Of a DNA stretch of 64,000 bases, positions 48,231 to 61,106 are shown piece after piece. A model generated the notes under the pieces. It was not told the DNA's origin. It worked only from the letters and a program-made list of their open reading frames with translations, and did no database searches. The position numbers were made by a program, and so were the translations under genes. This stretch comes from Stictocephala bisonia (lineage: Eukaryota; Arthropoda; Insecta; Hemiptera; Membracidae): NCBI GenBank assembly GCA_035578905.1, contig JAQJVL010002735.1, positions 19,598 to 83,597 on the forward strand, in the 5' to 3' direction. The number at the start of each line of letters is the position of its first letter. Position 1 is the stretch's first letter.

Positions 48231-48875
48231 CTATCTTGCGATCTTTGAGTTCATTCTTGCCATCTATGAGTTTAAATCTTGCGATCTTTGAGTTGTAATC
48301 TTGCCATCTTTGAGTTTCAATCTTGCGATCTTTGAGTTTCAAACTTGCTATCTTTAAGTTTCAATCTTTCGATCTTTGAGTTTCAATCTTGCCATCTATG
48401 AGTTTAAATCTTGCGATCTTTGAGTTGTAATCTTGCCATCTTTGAGTTTCAATCTTGCGATCTTTAAGTTTCAAACTTGCGATCTTTGAGTTTCAATCTT
48501 GCCATCTTTGAGTTTCAAAATTGCGATCTTTGACTTTCAATCTTGCCATCTTTGAGTTCTAATCTTGCTATCTTTGAGTTTCAATCTTGCGATCTTTGAG
48601 TTTCAATCTTGCCATCTTTGAGTTTCAATCTTGCAATGTTTGATTTTCAATCTTGCGATCTTTAAGTTTCAATCTTGCGATCTTTGAGTTTCAATCTAGC
48701 GATCTTTGAGTATCAATCTTGTGATCTTTGAGTTTAATTCTTGCGATCTTTGAGTTTCAATCTTGCGATCTTTGAGTTTCAATCTTGCCATCTTTGAGTT
48801 TCAATCTTGCCATCTTTAGTTTCAATCTTGCGATCTTTGAGTTTCAATTTTGCGATCGTTAGGTTTCAATCTTGC
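48231..48875 (+). repeat. Satellite leading into 16-unit copy G
   Basis: TTTCTATC, TTTAAATC-TTGTAATC cassettes, GAGTTCTAATC, GCAATGTTTGATTTTC, AATCTAGCG and GAGTATCAATC, the same order as at 32,110-32,760. No gene seen. Confidence 0.86.
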
Positions 48876-49228
48876 AATCTTGGAGTTTCAATCTTGCGAA
48901 CATTGAATTTCATTCTTGCGATCTTTGAGTTTCAATCAACCGATCTTTGAGTTTCAATCTTGCAATCTTTGAGTACCAATTTCTTCATCTTTGAGTTTCA
49001 AAATTGCGATCTTTGAGTTTCAATCTTGCCATCTTTGAGTTTCAATCTTGCGATCTTTGACTTTCAATCTTGCGATCTTTGAGTTTTAATCTTGCGATCT
49101 TTGTGTTTTAATCTTGCGATCTTTGAGGTTCAAACTTGCGATCTTTGAGTTTCAATCATGCGATTTTTGAGTTTCAATCTTGCCATCTTTGAGTTTCAAT
49201 TTCCCCATCTTTGAGTATTAAAATTGCC
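48876..49228 (+). repeat. 16-unit block, copy G
   Basis: Length 353 bp. Preceded by GATCGTTAGG (private G) and with GACTTTCAATC in place of one GAGTTTCAATC near 49,060. Confidence 0.92.
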
Positions 49229-50860
49229 ATCTTTGAGTTTCAATCTTGCCATCTTTGAGTTTCAATCTTGCGATGTTTGAGTTTCATTCTTGCCATCTAT
49301 GAGTTTAAATCTTGCGATCTTTGAGTTGTAATCTTGCCATCTTTGAGTTTCAATCTTGCGATCTTTGAGTTTTAAACTTGCAATCTTTGAGTTTCAATTT
49401 TGCCAACTATGAGTTTAAATCTCTCGATCTTTGAGTTTTAATCTTGCCATCTTTGAGTTTTAATCTTGTGATCTTTGAGTTTCAGTCTTACGATCTTTGA
49501 GTTTCAAACTTGCTATCTTTGAGTTTCAATCTTGCGATCTTTGAGTTTCAATCTTGCCATCTATGAGTTTAAATCTTGCGATCTTTGAGTTGTAATCTTG
49601 CCATCTTTAAGTTTCAATCTTGCGATCTTTGAGTTTCAATCTTGCGATCTTTGAGTTTTATTCTTGCGATCTTTGAGTTTCAATCTTGCCATCTATGAGT
49701 TTAAATCTTGCGATCTTTGAGTTGTAATCTTGCCATCTTTAAGTTTCAATCTTGCGATCTTTGAGTTTCAATCTTGCGATCTTTGAGTTTTATTCTTGCG
49801 ATCTTTGAATTTCAATTTTGCGATCTTTGAGTTTTAATCTTGCAATCTTTGAGTTTTAATCTTGCGATCTTTGAGTTTCAATCTTGCGATCTTTGAGTTT
49901 CAATCTTGTTATATATGAGTTTAAATCTCTCGATCTTTGAGTTTTAATCTTGCCATCTTTGAGTTAGTATCTTGCGATCTTTGAGTTTTAATCTTGCGAT
50001 CTTTGAGTTTTAATCTTGCGATCTTTGAGTTTTAATATTGCGATCTTTGAATTTCAATCTTGCGATCTTTGAGTTTCAATCTTGCGATCTTTCAGTTTCA
50101 ATCTTGCTATCTTTGAGTTTAATTCTTGCGATCTTTGAGTTTCAATCTTGCGATCTTAGAGGTTCAATCTTGCGATTTTTGAGTTTCAATCATGCGATCT
50201 TTTAGTTTCAATCTTGCGATCTTTGAGTTTCAATCTTGCCATCTTTGAGTTTCTATCTTGCGATCTTTGAGTTCATTCTTGCCATCTATGAGTTTAAATC
50301 TTGCGATCTTTGAGTTGTAATCTTGCTATCTTTGAGTTTCAATCTTGCGATCATTGAGTTTCAAACTTGCTATCTTTAAGTTTCAATCTTGCGATCTTTG
50401 AGTTTCAATCTTGCCATCTATGAGTTTAAATCTTGTGATCTTTCAGTTGTAATCATGCCATCTTTGAGTTCAATCTTGCGATCTTTGAGTTTTAAACCTG
50501 CGATCTTTGAGTTTCAATCTTGCCATCTTTGTGTTTCAAAATTGCGATCTTTGACTTTCAATCTTGCCATCTTTGAGTTATAATCTTGCTATCTTTGAGT
50601 TTCAATCTTGCGATCTTTGAGTTTCAATCTTGCCATCTTTGAGTTTCAATCCTTCAATGTCTGAGTTTCGATCTTGCGATCTTTAAGTTTCAATCTTGCG
50701 ATCTTTGAGTTTCAATCTTGTGATCTTTGAGTTTAATTCTTGCGATCTTTGAGTTTCAATCTTGCGATCTTTGAGTTTTAACCTTGCCATCTTTGAGTTT
50801 CAATCTTGCCATCTTTGAGTTTTAATCTTGCGATCTTTGAGTTTCAAACTTGCGATCATT
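49229..50860 (+). repeat. 34/40/49/61-kb higher-order family, third copy
   Basis: Matches 40,331 onward at exactly +8,898 and is matched from 61,107 at exactly +11,738, with the same order of CAGTCTTACG (49,483), doubled TTTAAATC-TTGTAATC cassette, TTATATATGAG, GCGATCATTGAG and the 195-bp block. Small private marks are GAGTTAGTATC near 49,970 and AGAGGTTCAATC near 50,160. No gene seen. Confidence 0.91.
50389..50583 (+). repeat. 195-bp block, copy 8
   Basis: Standard form with one GTGATC for GCGATC before TTTCAG, a CpG-to-TpG change that is silent in the 64-codon frame. Confidence 0.86.
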
Positions 50861-53130
50861 GAGTTTCAATCTTGCCATCTTTGAGTTTCAATTTCCCCAT
50901 CTTTGAGTTTTAAAATTGCCATCTTTGAGTTTCAATCTTGCCATCTTTGAGTTTCAATCTTGCGATCTTTGAGTTTCAATCTTGCGATATTTGAGTTTTA
51001 ATCTTGCGATCTTTGAGTTTTAATCTTGCGATCTTTGAGTTTCAATCTTGCGATCTTTGAGTTTCAATCTTGCGATCTTTGAGTTTCAATCTTGCTATCT
51101 TAGAGTTTAATTCTTGCGATCTTTGACTTTCAATCTTGCGATCTTTGAGTTTCAATGATGCGATTTTTGAGTTTCAATCTTGCGATCTTTTAGATTCAAT
51201 CTTGCGATCTTTGAGTTTCAATCTTGCCATCTTTGAGTTTCTATCTTGCGATCTTTGAGTTTCATTCTTGCCATCTATGAGTTTAAATCTTGCGATCTTT
51301 GAGTTGTAATCTTGCCATCTTTGAGTTTCAATCTTGCGATCTTTGAGTTTTAAACTTGCTATCTTTAAGTTTCAATCTTTCGATCTTTGAGTTTCAATCT
51401 TGCCATCTATGAGTTTAAATCTTGCGATCTTTGAGTTGTAATCTTGCCATCTTTGAGTTTCAATCTTGCGATCTTTAAATTTCAAACTTGCGATCTCTGA
51501 GTTTCAATCTTGCCACCTTTGAGTTTCAAAATTGCGATCTTTGACTTTCAATCTTGCCATCTTTGAGTTTTAATCTTACTATCTTTGAGTTTCAATCTTG
51601 CGATCTTTGAGTTTCAATCTTGCCATCTTTGAGTTTCAATCTTGCAATGTTTCAATTTCAATCTTGCGATCTTTAAGTTTCAATCTTGCGATCTTTGAGT
51701 TTCAATCTAGCGATCTTTGAGTATCAATCTTGTGATCTTTGAGTTTAATTCTTGCGATCTTTGAGTTTCAATCTTGCGATCTTTGAGTTTCAATCTTGCC
51801 ATCTTTGAGTTTCAATCTTGCCATCTTTAGTTTCAATCTTGCGATCTTTGAGTTTCAATTTTGCGATCATTAGGTTTCAATCTTGCAATCTTGGAGTTTC
51901 AATCTTGCGAACATTGAATTTCATTCTTGCGATCTTTGAGTTTCAATCAACCGATATTTGAGTTTCAATCTTGCAATCTTTGAGTACCAATTTCTTCATC
52001 TTTGAGTTTCAAAATTGCGATCTTTGAGTTTCAATCTTACCATCTTTGAGTTTCAATCTTGCGATCTTTGAGTTTCAATCTTGCGATCTTTGAGTTTTAA
52101 TCTTGCGATCTTTGTGTTTTAATCTTGCGATCTTTGAGGTTCAAACTTGCGATCTTTGAGTTTCAATCATGCGATTTTTGAGTTTCAATCTTGCCATCTT
52201 TGAGTTTCAATTTCCCCATCTTTGAGTATTAAAATTGCCATCTTTGAGTTTCAATCTTGCCATCTTTGAGTTTCAATCTTGCGATCTTTGAGTTTCATTC
52301 TTGCCATCTATGAGTTTAAATCTTGCGATCTTTGAGTTGTAATCTTGCCATCTTTGAGTTTCAATCTTGCGATCTTTGAGTTTTAAACTTGCCAACTATG
52401 AGTTTAAATCTCTCGATCTTTGAGTTTTAATCTTGCCATCTTTGAGTTTGTATCTTGCGATCTTTGAGTTTCAATCTTGCGATCTTTGAGTTTTAATCTT
52501 GCGATCTTTGAGTTTTAATATTGCGATCTTTGAATTTCAATCTTGCGATCTTTGAGTTTCAATCTTGCGATCTTTCAGTTTCAATCTTGCTATCTTTGAG
52601 TTTAATTCTTGCGATCTTTGAGTTTCAATTTTGCCAACTATGAGTTTAAATCTCTCGATCTTTGAGTTTTAATCTTGCCATCTTTGAGTTTGTATCTTGC
52701 GATCTTTGAGTTTCAATCTTGCGATCTTTGAGTTTTAATCTTGCGATCTTTGAGTTTTAGTCTTGCGATCTTTGAATTTTAATCTTGCGATCTTTGAGTT
52801 TCAATCTTGCGATCTTTCAGTTTCAATCTTGCTATCTTTGAGTTTTAGTCTTGCCATCTTTGAGTTTCAATCTTGCGATCTTAGAGTTTCAATCTTGCGA
52901 TTTTTGAGTTTCAATCATGCGATCTTTTAGTTTCAATCTTGCGATCTTTGGGTTTCAATCTTGCCATCTTTGAGTTTCTATCTTGCGATCTTTGAGTTCA
53001 TTCTTGCCATCTATGAGTTTAAATCTTGCGATCTTTGAGTTGTAATCTTGCTATCTTTGAGTTTCAATCTTGCGATCATTGAGTTTCAAACTTGCTATCT
53101 TTAAGTTTCAATCTTGCGATCTTTGAGTTT
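50861..53130 (+). repeat. 2.27-kb segment, first copy of the 4,748-bp-offset pair
   Basis: Recurs at 55,609-57,878 with a constant 4,748-bp offset. Shared rare units: TTTTAGATTCAATC, AATGATGCGATTTT, GCAATGTTTCAATTTC, ACCGATATTTGAG, CTTACCATC, TTTTAAACTTGCCAACTATG and TTTGGGTTTC. Differences cluster at 52,740-52,860 (TTTTAGTC units). No gene seen. Confidence 0.93.
51887..52239 (+). repeat. 16-unit block, copy H
   Basis: Carries ACCGATATTTGAG and CTTACCATC, both also in copy J, its 4,748-bp-offset twin. Confidence 0.93.
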
Positions 53131-53286
53131 CAATCTTGCGATCTTTCAGTTGTAATCATGCCATCTTTGAGTTCAATCTTGCGATCTTTGAGTTTTAAAC
53201 CTGCGATCTTTGAGTTTCAATCTTGCCATCTTTGTGTTTCAAAATTGCGATCTTTGACTTTCAATCTTGCCATCTTTGAGTTATAA
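53092..53286 (+). repeat. 195-bp block, copy 9 (rearranged start)
   Basis: The TATGAGTTTAAATC unit is missing, so the block joins an extra upstream unit and the open frame begins one unit earlier at a different TTG. Length is unchanged because one unit was lost and one gained. Confidence 0.83.
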
Positions 53287-55540
53287 TCTTGCTATCTTTG
53301 AGTTTCAATCTTGCGATCTTTGAGTTTCAATCTTGCCATCTTTGAGTTTCAATCTTGCAATGTCTGAGTTTCGATCTTGCGATCTTTAAGTTTCAATCTT
53401 GCGATCTTTGAGTTTCAATCTTGTGATCTTTGAGTTTAATTCTTGCGGTCTTTGAGTTTCAATCTTGCGATCTTTGAGTTTTAACCTTGCCATCTTTGCG
53501 TTTCAATCTTGCAATCTTTGAGTTTTAATCTTGCGATTTTTGAGTTTCAATTTTCCGATCTTTAAGTTTCAATCTTGCAATCTTGGAGTTTCAATCTTGC
53601 GAACAATGAATTTCATTCTTGCGATCTTTGAGTTTCAAACTTGCTATCTTTGAGTTTCAATCTTGCGATCTTTGAGTTTTAATCTTGCGATCTTTGAGTT
53701 TCAATCTTGCGATCTTTGAGTTTCAATCTTGCGATCTTTGAGTTTCAAACTTGCGATCTTTGAGTTTCAATCTTGCCATCTATGAGTTTAAATCTCTCGA
53801 TCTTTGAGTTTTAATTTTGCCATCTTTGAGTTTCAATTTCCCCATCTTTGAGTTTTAAAATTGTCATCTTTGAGTTTCAATCTTGCGATCTTTGAGTTTC
53901 AATCTTGCGATCTTTGAGTTTCAATCTTGCTATCTTAGAGTTTAATTCTTGCGATCTTTGACTTTCAATCTTGCGATCTTTGAGTTTCAATGATGCGATC
54001 TTTGAGTTTCAATCTTGCGATCTTTTAGTTTCAATCTTGCGATCTTTGAGTTTCAATCTTGCCATCTTTGAGTTTCTATCTTGCGATCTTTGAGTTTCAT
54101 TCTTGCCATCTATGAGTTTAAATCTTGCGATCTTTGAGTTGTAATCTTGCCATCTTTGAGTTTCAATCTTGCGATCTTTGAGTTTCAAACTTGCTATCTT
54201 TAAGTTTCAATCTTTTGATCTTTGAGTTTCAATCTTGCCATCTATGAGTTTAAATCTTGCGATCTTTGAGTTGTAATCTTGCCATCTTTGAGTTTCAATC
54301 TTGCGATCTTTAATTTTCAAACTTGCGATCTTTGAGTTTCAATCTTGCCACCTTTGAGTTTCAAAATTGCGATCTTTGACTTTCAATCTTGCCATCTTTG
54401 AGTTTTAATCTTACTATCTTTGAGTTTCTATCTTGCGATCTTTGAGTTTCAATCTTGCCATCTTTGAGTTTCAATCTTGCAATGTTTGAATTTCAATCTT
54501 GCGATCTTTAAGTTTCAATCTTGCGATCTTTGAGTTTCAATCTAGCGATCTTTGAGTATCAATCTTGTGATCTTTGAGTTTAATTCTTGCGATCTTTGAG
54601 TTTCAATCTTGCGATCTTTGAGTTTCAATCTTGCCATCTTTGAGTTTCAATCTTGCCATCTTTAGTTTCAATCTTGCGATCTTTGAGTTTCAATTTTGCG
54701 ATCATTAGGTTTCAATCTTGCAATCTTGGAGTTTCAATCTTGCGAACATTGAATTTCATTCTTGCGATCTTTGAGTTTCAATCAACCGATCTTTGAGTTT
54801 CAATCTTGCAATCTTTGAGTACCAATTTCTTCATCTTTGAGTTTCAAAATTGCGATCTTTGAGTTTCAATCTTACCATCTTTGAGTTTCAATCTTGCGAT
54901 CTTTGAGTTTCAATCTTGCGATCTTTGAGTTTTAATCTTGCGATCTTTGTGTTTTAATCTTGCGATCTTTGAGGTTCAAACTTGCGATCTTTGAGTTTCA
55001 ATCATGCGATTTTTGAGTTTCAATCTTGCCATCTTTGAGTTTCAATTTCCCCATCTTTGAGTATTAAAATTGCCATCTTTGAGTTTCAATCTTGCCATCT
55101 TTGAGTTTCAATCTTGCGATCTTTGAGTTTCATTCTTGCCATCTATGAGTTTAAATCTTGCGATCTTTGAGTTGTAATCTTGCCATCTTTGAGTTTCAAT
55201 CTTGCGATCTTTGAGTTTTAAACTTGCAATCTTTGAGTTTCAATTTTGCCAACTATGAGTTTAAATCTCTCGATCTTTGAGTTTTAATCTTGCCATCTTT
55301 GAGTTTCAATCTTGTGATCTTTGAGTTTCAGTCTTACGATCTTTGAGTTTCAAACTTGCTATCTTTGAGTTTCAATCTTGCTATCTTTGAGTTTCAATCT
55401 TGCCATCTATGAGTTTAAATCTTGCGATCTTTGAGTTGTAATCTTGCCATCTTTAAGTTTCAATCTTGCGATCTTTGAGTTTCAATCTTGCGATCTTTGA
55501 GTTTTATTCTTGCGATCTTTGAGTTTCAATCTTGCCATCT
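53131..55540 (+). repeat. Segment repeated at +5,782 to +5,892
   Basis: TTGTCATC at 53,861 matches 59,643 (+5,782); after a 110-bp (5-unit) indel the offset is 5,892 at GAGTACC (54,817 to 60,709), CAGTCTTACG (55,329 to 61,221) and GTTTTAAAC (55,215 to 61,107). The five extra units are in the downstream copy. No gene seen. Confidence 0.91.
54722..55074 (+). repeat. 16-unit block, copy I
   Basis: Length 353 bp. Has CTTACCATC but the normal ACCGATCTTTGAG, so it is the intermediate type between copies G and H/J. Confidence 0.93.
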
Positions 55541-57878
55541 ATGAGTTTCAATCTTGCAATCTTTGAGTTTTAATCTTGCGATCTTTGAGTTTCAAACTTG
55601 CGATCTTTGAGTTTTAATCTTGCCATCTTTGAGTTTCAATTTCCCCATCTTTGAGTTTTAAAATTGCCATCTTTGAGTTTCAATCTTGCCATCTTTGAGT
55701 TTCAATCTTGCTATCTTTGAGTTTCAATCTTGCGATATTTGAGTTTTAATCTTGCGATCTTTGAGTTTTAATCTTGCGATCTTTGAGTTTCAATCTTGCG
55801 ATCTTTGAGTTTCAATCTTGCGATCTTTGAGTTTCAATCTTGCTATCTTAGAGTTTAATTCTTGCGATCTTTGACTTTCAATCTTGCGATCTTTGAGTTT
55901 CAATGATGCGATTTTTGAGTTTCAATCTTGCGATCTTTTAGATTCAATCTTGCGATCTTTGAGTTTCAATCTTGCCATCTTTGAGTTTCTATCTTGCGAT
56001 CTTTGAGTTTCATTCTTGCCATCTATGAGTTTAAATCTTGCGATCTTTGAGTTGTAATCTTGCCATCTTTGAGTTTCAATCTTGCGATCTTTGAGTTTTA
56101 AACTTGCTATCTTTAAGTTTCAATCTTTCGATCTTTGAGTTTCAATCTTGCCATCTATGAGTTTAAATCTTGCGATCTTTGAGTTGTAATCTTGCCATCT
56201 TTGAGTTTCAATCTTGCGATCTTTAAATTTCAAACTTGCGATCTCTGAGTTTCAATCTTGCCACCTTTGAGTTTCAAAATTGCGATCTTTGACTTTCAAT
56301 CTTGCCATCTTTGAGTTTTAATCTTACTATCTTTGAGTTTCAATCTTGCGATCTTTGAGTTTCAATCTTGCCATCTTTGAGTTTCAATCTTGCAATGTTT
56401 CAATTTCAATCTTGCGATCTTTAAGTTTCAATCTTGCGATCTTTGAGTTTCAATCTAGCGATCTTTGAGTATCAATCTTGTGATCTTTGAGTTTAATTCT
56501 TGCGATCTTTGAGTTTCAATCTTGCGATCTTTGAGTTTCAATCTTGCCATCTTTGAGTTTCAATCTTGCCATCTTTAGTTTCAATCTTGCGATCTTTGAG
56601 TTTCAATTTTGCGATCATTAGGTTTCAATCTTGCAATCTTGGAGTTTCAATCTTGCGAACATTGAATTTCATTCTTGCGATCTTTGAGTTTCAATCAACC
56701 GATATTTGAGTTTCAATCTTGCAATCTTTGAGTACCAATTTCTTCATCTTTGAGTTTCAAAATTGCGATCTTTGAGTTTCAATCTTACCATCTTTGAGTT
56801 TCAATCTTGCGATCTTTGAGTTTCAATCTTGCGATCTTTGAGTTTTAATCTTGCGATCTTTGTGTTTTAATCTTGCGATCTTTGAGGTTCAAACTTGCGA
56901 TCTTTGAGTTTCAATCATGCGATTTTTGAGTTTCAATCTTGCCATCTTTGAGTTTCAATTTCCCCATCTTTGAGTATTAAAATTGCCATCTTTGAGTTTC
57001 AATCTTGCCATCTTTGAGTTTCAATCTTGCGATCTTTGAGTTTCATTCTTGCCATCTATGAGTTTAAATCTTGCGATCTTTGAGTTGTAATCTTGCCATC
57101 TTTGAGTTTCAATCTTGCGATCTTTGAGTTTTAAACTTGCCAACTATGAGTTTAAATCTCTCGATCTTTGAGTTTTAATCTTGCCATCTTTGAGTTTGTA
57201 TCTTGCGATCTTTGAGTTTCAATCTTGCGATCTTTGAGTTTTAATCTTGCGATCTTTGAGTTTTAATATTGCGATCTTTGAATTTCAATCTTGCGATCTT
57301 TGAGTTTCAATCTTGCGATCTTTCAGTTTCAATCTTGCTATCTTTGAGTTTAATTCTTGCGATCTTTGAGTTTCAATTTTGCCAACTATGAGTTTAAATC
57401 TCTCGATCTTTGAGTTTTAATCTTGCCATCTTTGAGTTTGTATCTTGCGATCTTTGAGTTTCAATCTTGCGATCTTTGAGTTTTAATCTTGCGATCTTTG
57501 AGTTTTAATATTGCGATCTTTGAATTTCAATCTTGCGATCTTTGAGTTTCAATCTTGCGATCTTTCAGTTTCAATCTTGCTATCTTTGAGTTTAATTCTT
57601 GCGATCTTTGAGTTTCAATCTTGCGATCTTAGAGTTTCAATCTTGCGATTTTTGAGTTTCAATCATGCGATCTTTTAGTTTCAATCTTGCGATCTTTGGG
57701 TTTCAATCTTGCCATCTTTGAGTTTCTATCTTGCGATCTTTGAGTTCATTCTTGCCATCTATGAGTTTAAATCTTGCGATCTTTGAGTTGTAATCTTGCT
57801 ATCTTTGAGTTTCAATCTTGCGATCATTGAGTTTCAAACTTGCTATCTTTAAGTTTCAATCTTGCGATCTTTGAGTTT
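55541..57878 (+). repeat. 2.27-kb segment, second copy of the 4,748-bp-offset pair
   Basis: Twin of 50,861-53,130. Near 57,250 and 57,500 it has TTTTAATATTGCG where the first copy has TTTTAGTC once. The match stops at about 57,878, where a truncated 16-unit block follows instead of the 195-bp block. No gene seen. Confidence 0.93.
56635..56987 (+). repeat. 16-unit block, copy J
   Basis: Same private ACCGATATTTGAG as copy H. Its second half is repeated 1,033 bp downstream in the truncated block at 57,889-58,019. Confidence 0.93.
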
Positions 57879-58920
57879 CAATCTTGCGATCTTTGTGTTT
57901 TAATCTTGCGATCTTTGAGGTTCAAACTTGCGATCTTTGAGTTTCAATCATGCGATTTTTGAGTTTCAATCTTGCCATCTTTGAGTTTCAATTTCCCATC
58001 TTTGAGTATTAAAATTGCCATCTTTGAGTTTCAATCTTGCCATCTTTGAGTTTCAATCTTGCGATCTTTGAGTTTCATTCTTGCCATCTATGAGTTTAAA
58101 TCTTGCGATCTTTGAGTTGTAATCTTGCCATCTTTGAGTTTCAATCTTGCGATCTTTGAGTTTTAAACTTGCCAACTATGAGTTTAAATCTCTCGATCTT
58201 TGAGTTTTAATCTTGCCATCTTTGAGTTTGTATCTTGCGATCTTTGAGTTTCAATCTTGCGATCTTTGAGTTTTAATCTTGCGATCTTTGAGTTTTAATA
58301 TTGCGATCTTTGAATTTCAATCTTGCGATCTTTGAGTTTCAATCTTGCGATCTTTGAGTTTCAATCTTGCTATCTTTGAGTTTAATTCTTGCGATCTTTG
58401 AGTTTCAATCTTGCCATCTATGAGTTTAAATCTCTCGATCTTTGAGTTTTAATCTTGCCATCTTTGAGTTTGTATCTTGCGATCTTTGAGTTTCAATCTT
58501 GCGATCTTTGAGTTTTAATCTTGCGATCTTTGAGTTTTAATATTGCGATCTTTGAGTTTCAATCTTGCGATCTTTGAGTTTCAATCTTGCGATCTTTCAG
58601 TTTCAATCTTGCTATCTTTGAGTTTAATTCTTGCGATCTTTGAGTTTCAATCTTGCGATCTTAGAGTTTCAATCTTGCGATTTTTGAGTTTCAATCATGC
58701 GATCTTTAGTTTCAATCTTGCGATCTTTGAGTTTCAATCTTGCCATCTTTGAGTTTCTATCTTGCGATCTTTGAGTTCATTCTTGCCATCTATGAGTTTA
58801 AATCTTGCGATCTTTGAGTTGTAATCTTGCTATCTTTGAGTTTCAATCTTGCGATCATTGAGTTTCAAACTTGCTATCTTTAAGTTTCAATCTTGCGATC
58901 TTTGAGTTTCAATCTTGCGA
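57879..58920 (+). repeat. 47-unit-spaced partial duplicate of 56.85-57.88 kb
   Basis: GAGGTTC (56,884 and 57,917) and TTTTAAACTTGCC (57,129 and 58,161) are repeated at 1,033 then 1,032 bp, close to 47 units. It opens with the second half of a 16-unit block (TTTCCCATC with one C lost). The 69-codon forward frame at 58,543-58,752 is a chance opening. No gene seen. Confidence 0.9.
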
Positions 58921-59560
58921 TCTTTCAGTGTTAATCATGCCATCTTTGAGTTTTAATCTTGCTATCTTTGAGTTTAAATCTTGCGATCTTTGAGTTTCAA
59001 TTTTGCCATCTTTGAGTTTCAAACTTACGATCTTTGAGTTTCAATCTTGCCATCTTTGAGTTTCAATCTTGCTATCTTTGAGTTTCAATATTGCGATCTT
59101 TGAGTTTCATTCTTGCCATATATGAGTTTCAATCTTGCGATCTCTGAGTTTCAGATCTTGCGATCTTTTGAGTTTCAATCTTGCGATCTTTGAGTTTCAA
59201 TCTTGTGATCTTTGAGTTTCAATCTTGCGATCTTTGAGTTTCAATCTTGCGATCTTTGAGTTTTAATCTTGCCATCTTTGAGTTTCAATCTTGCAATCTT
59301 TGATTTTAAATCTTGCGATCTGTGAGTTTCAATTTTGCGATCTTTCAGTTTCAATCTTGCGATCTTTGAGTTTCAATCTTGCGATCTTTGAGTTTCAATC
59401 CTGCGATCTTTGAGTTTCAAACTTGCTATCTTTGAGTTTCAATCTTGCGATCTTTGAGTTTCAATCTTGCGATCTTTGAGTTTCAATCTTGCGATCTTTG
59501 AGTTTCAATCTTGCGATCTTTGAGTTTCAAACTTGCGATCTTTGAGTTTCAATCTTGCCA
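58921..59560 (+). repeat. Irregular, weakly marked satellite segment
   Basis: Follows the point (TTTCAGTGTTAATC near 58,925) where a 195-bp block should continue but is broken. Units are a mixture with scattered changes (AAACTTACG, GATCTGTGAG, GCCATATATGAG, TTTCAGATC) and no recognised order. It may be a divergent remnant. No gene seen. Confidence 0.8.
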
Positions 59561-61106
59561 TCTATGAGTTTAAATCTCTCGATCTTTGAGTTTTAATCTT
59601 GCCATCTTTGAGTTTCAATTTCCCCATCTTTGAGTTTTAAAATTGTCATCTTTGAGTTTCAATCTTGCCATCTTTGAGTTTCAATCTTGCGATCTTTGAG
59701 TTTCAATCTTGCGATATTTGAGTTTTAATCTTGCGATCTTTGAGTTTTAATCTTGCGATCTTTGAGTTTCAATCTTGCGATCTTTGAGTTTCAATCTTGC
59801 GATCTTTGAGTTTCAATCTTGCTATCTTAGAGTTTAATTCTTGCGATCTTTGACTTTCAATCTTGCGATCTTTGAGTTTCAATGATGCGATCTTTGAGTT
59901 TCAATCTTGCGATCTTTTAGTTTCAATCTTGCGATCTTTGAGTTTCAATCTTGCCATCTTTGAGTTTCTATCTTGCGATCTTTGAGTTTCATTCTTGCCA
60001 TCTATGAGTTTAAATCTTGCGATCTTTGAGTTGTAATCTTGCCATCTTTGAGTTTCAATCTTGCGATCTTTGAGTTTCAAACTTGCTATCTTTAAGTTTC
60101 AATCTTTCGATCTTTGAGTTTCAATCTTGCCATCTATGAGTTTAAATCTTGCGATCTTTGAGTTGTAATCTTGCCATCTTTGAGTTTCAATCTTGCGATC
60201 TTTAAGTTTCAAACTTGCGATCTTTGAGTTTCAATCTTGCCACCTTTGAGTTTCAAAATTGCGATCTTTGACTTTCAATCTTGCCATCTTTGAGTTTTAA
60301 TCTTACTATCTTTGAGTTTCAATCTTGCGATCTTTGAGTTTCAATCTTGCCATCTTTGAGTTTCAATCTTGCAATGTTTGAATTTCAATCTTGCGATCTT
60401 TAAGTTTCAATCTTGCGATCTTTGAGTTTCAATCTAGCGATCTTTGAGTATCAATCTTGTGATCTTTGAGTTTAATTCTTGCGATCTTTGAGTTTCAATC
60501 TTGCGATCTTTGAGTTTCAATCTTGCCATCTTTGAGTTTCAATCTTGCCATCTTTAGTTTCAATCTTGCGATCTTTGAGTTTCAATTTTGCGATCATTAG
60601 GTTTCAATCTTGCAATCTTGGAGTTTCAATCTTGCGAACATTGAATTTCATTCTTGCGATCTTTGAGTTTCAATCAACCGATCTTTGAGTTTCAATCTTG
60701 CAATCTTTGAGTACCAATTTCTTCATCTTTGAGTTTCAAAATTGCGATCTTTGAGTTTCAATCTTACCATCTTTGAGTTTCAATCTTGCGATCTTTGAGT
60801 TTCAATCTTGCGATCTTTGAGTTTTAATCTTGCGATCTTTGTGTTTTAATCTTGCGATCTTTGAGGTTCAAACTTGCGATCTTTGAGTTTCAATCATGCG
60901 ATCTTTGAGTTTCAATCTTGCCATCTTTGAGTTTCAATTTCCCAATCTTTGAGTATTAAAATTGCCATCTTTGAGTTTCAATCTTGCCATCTTTGAGTTT
61001 CAATCTTGCGATCTTTGAGTTTCATTCTTGCCATCTATGAGTTTAAATCTTGCGATCTTTGAGTTGTAATCTTGCCATCTTTGAGTTTCAATCTTGCGAT
61101 CTTTGA
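59561..61106 (+). repeat. Segment repeated at +3,253 at the right end
   Basis: GCAATGTTTGAATTTC (60,371) and GAGTACC (60,709) recur 3,253 bp later; upstream it matches 53,861 onward. It has the five additional units absent from the 53.9-kb copy. No gene seen. Confidence 0.91.
60614..60966 (+). repeat. 16-unit block, copy K
   Basis: CTTACCATC type, with two private changes: AATCATGCGATCTTT (where others have AATCATGCGATTTTT) and TTTCCCAATC. Confidence 0.93.
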
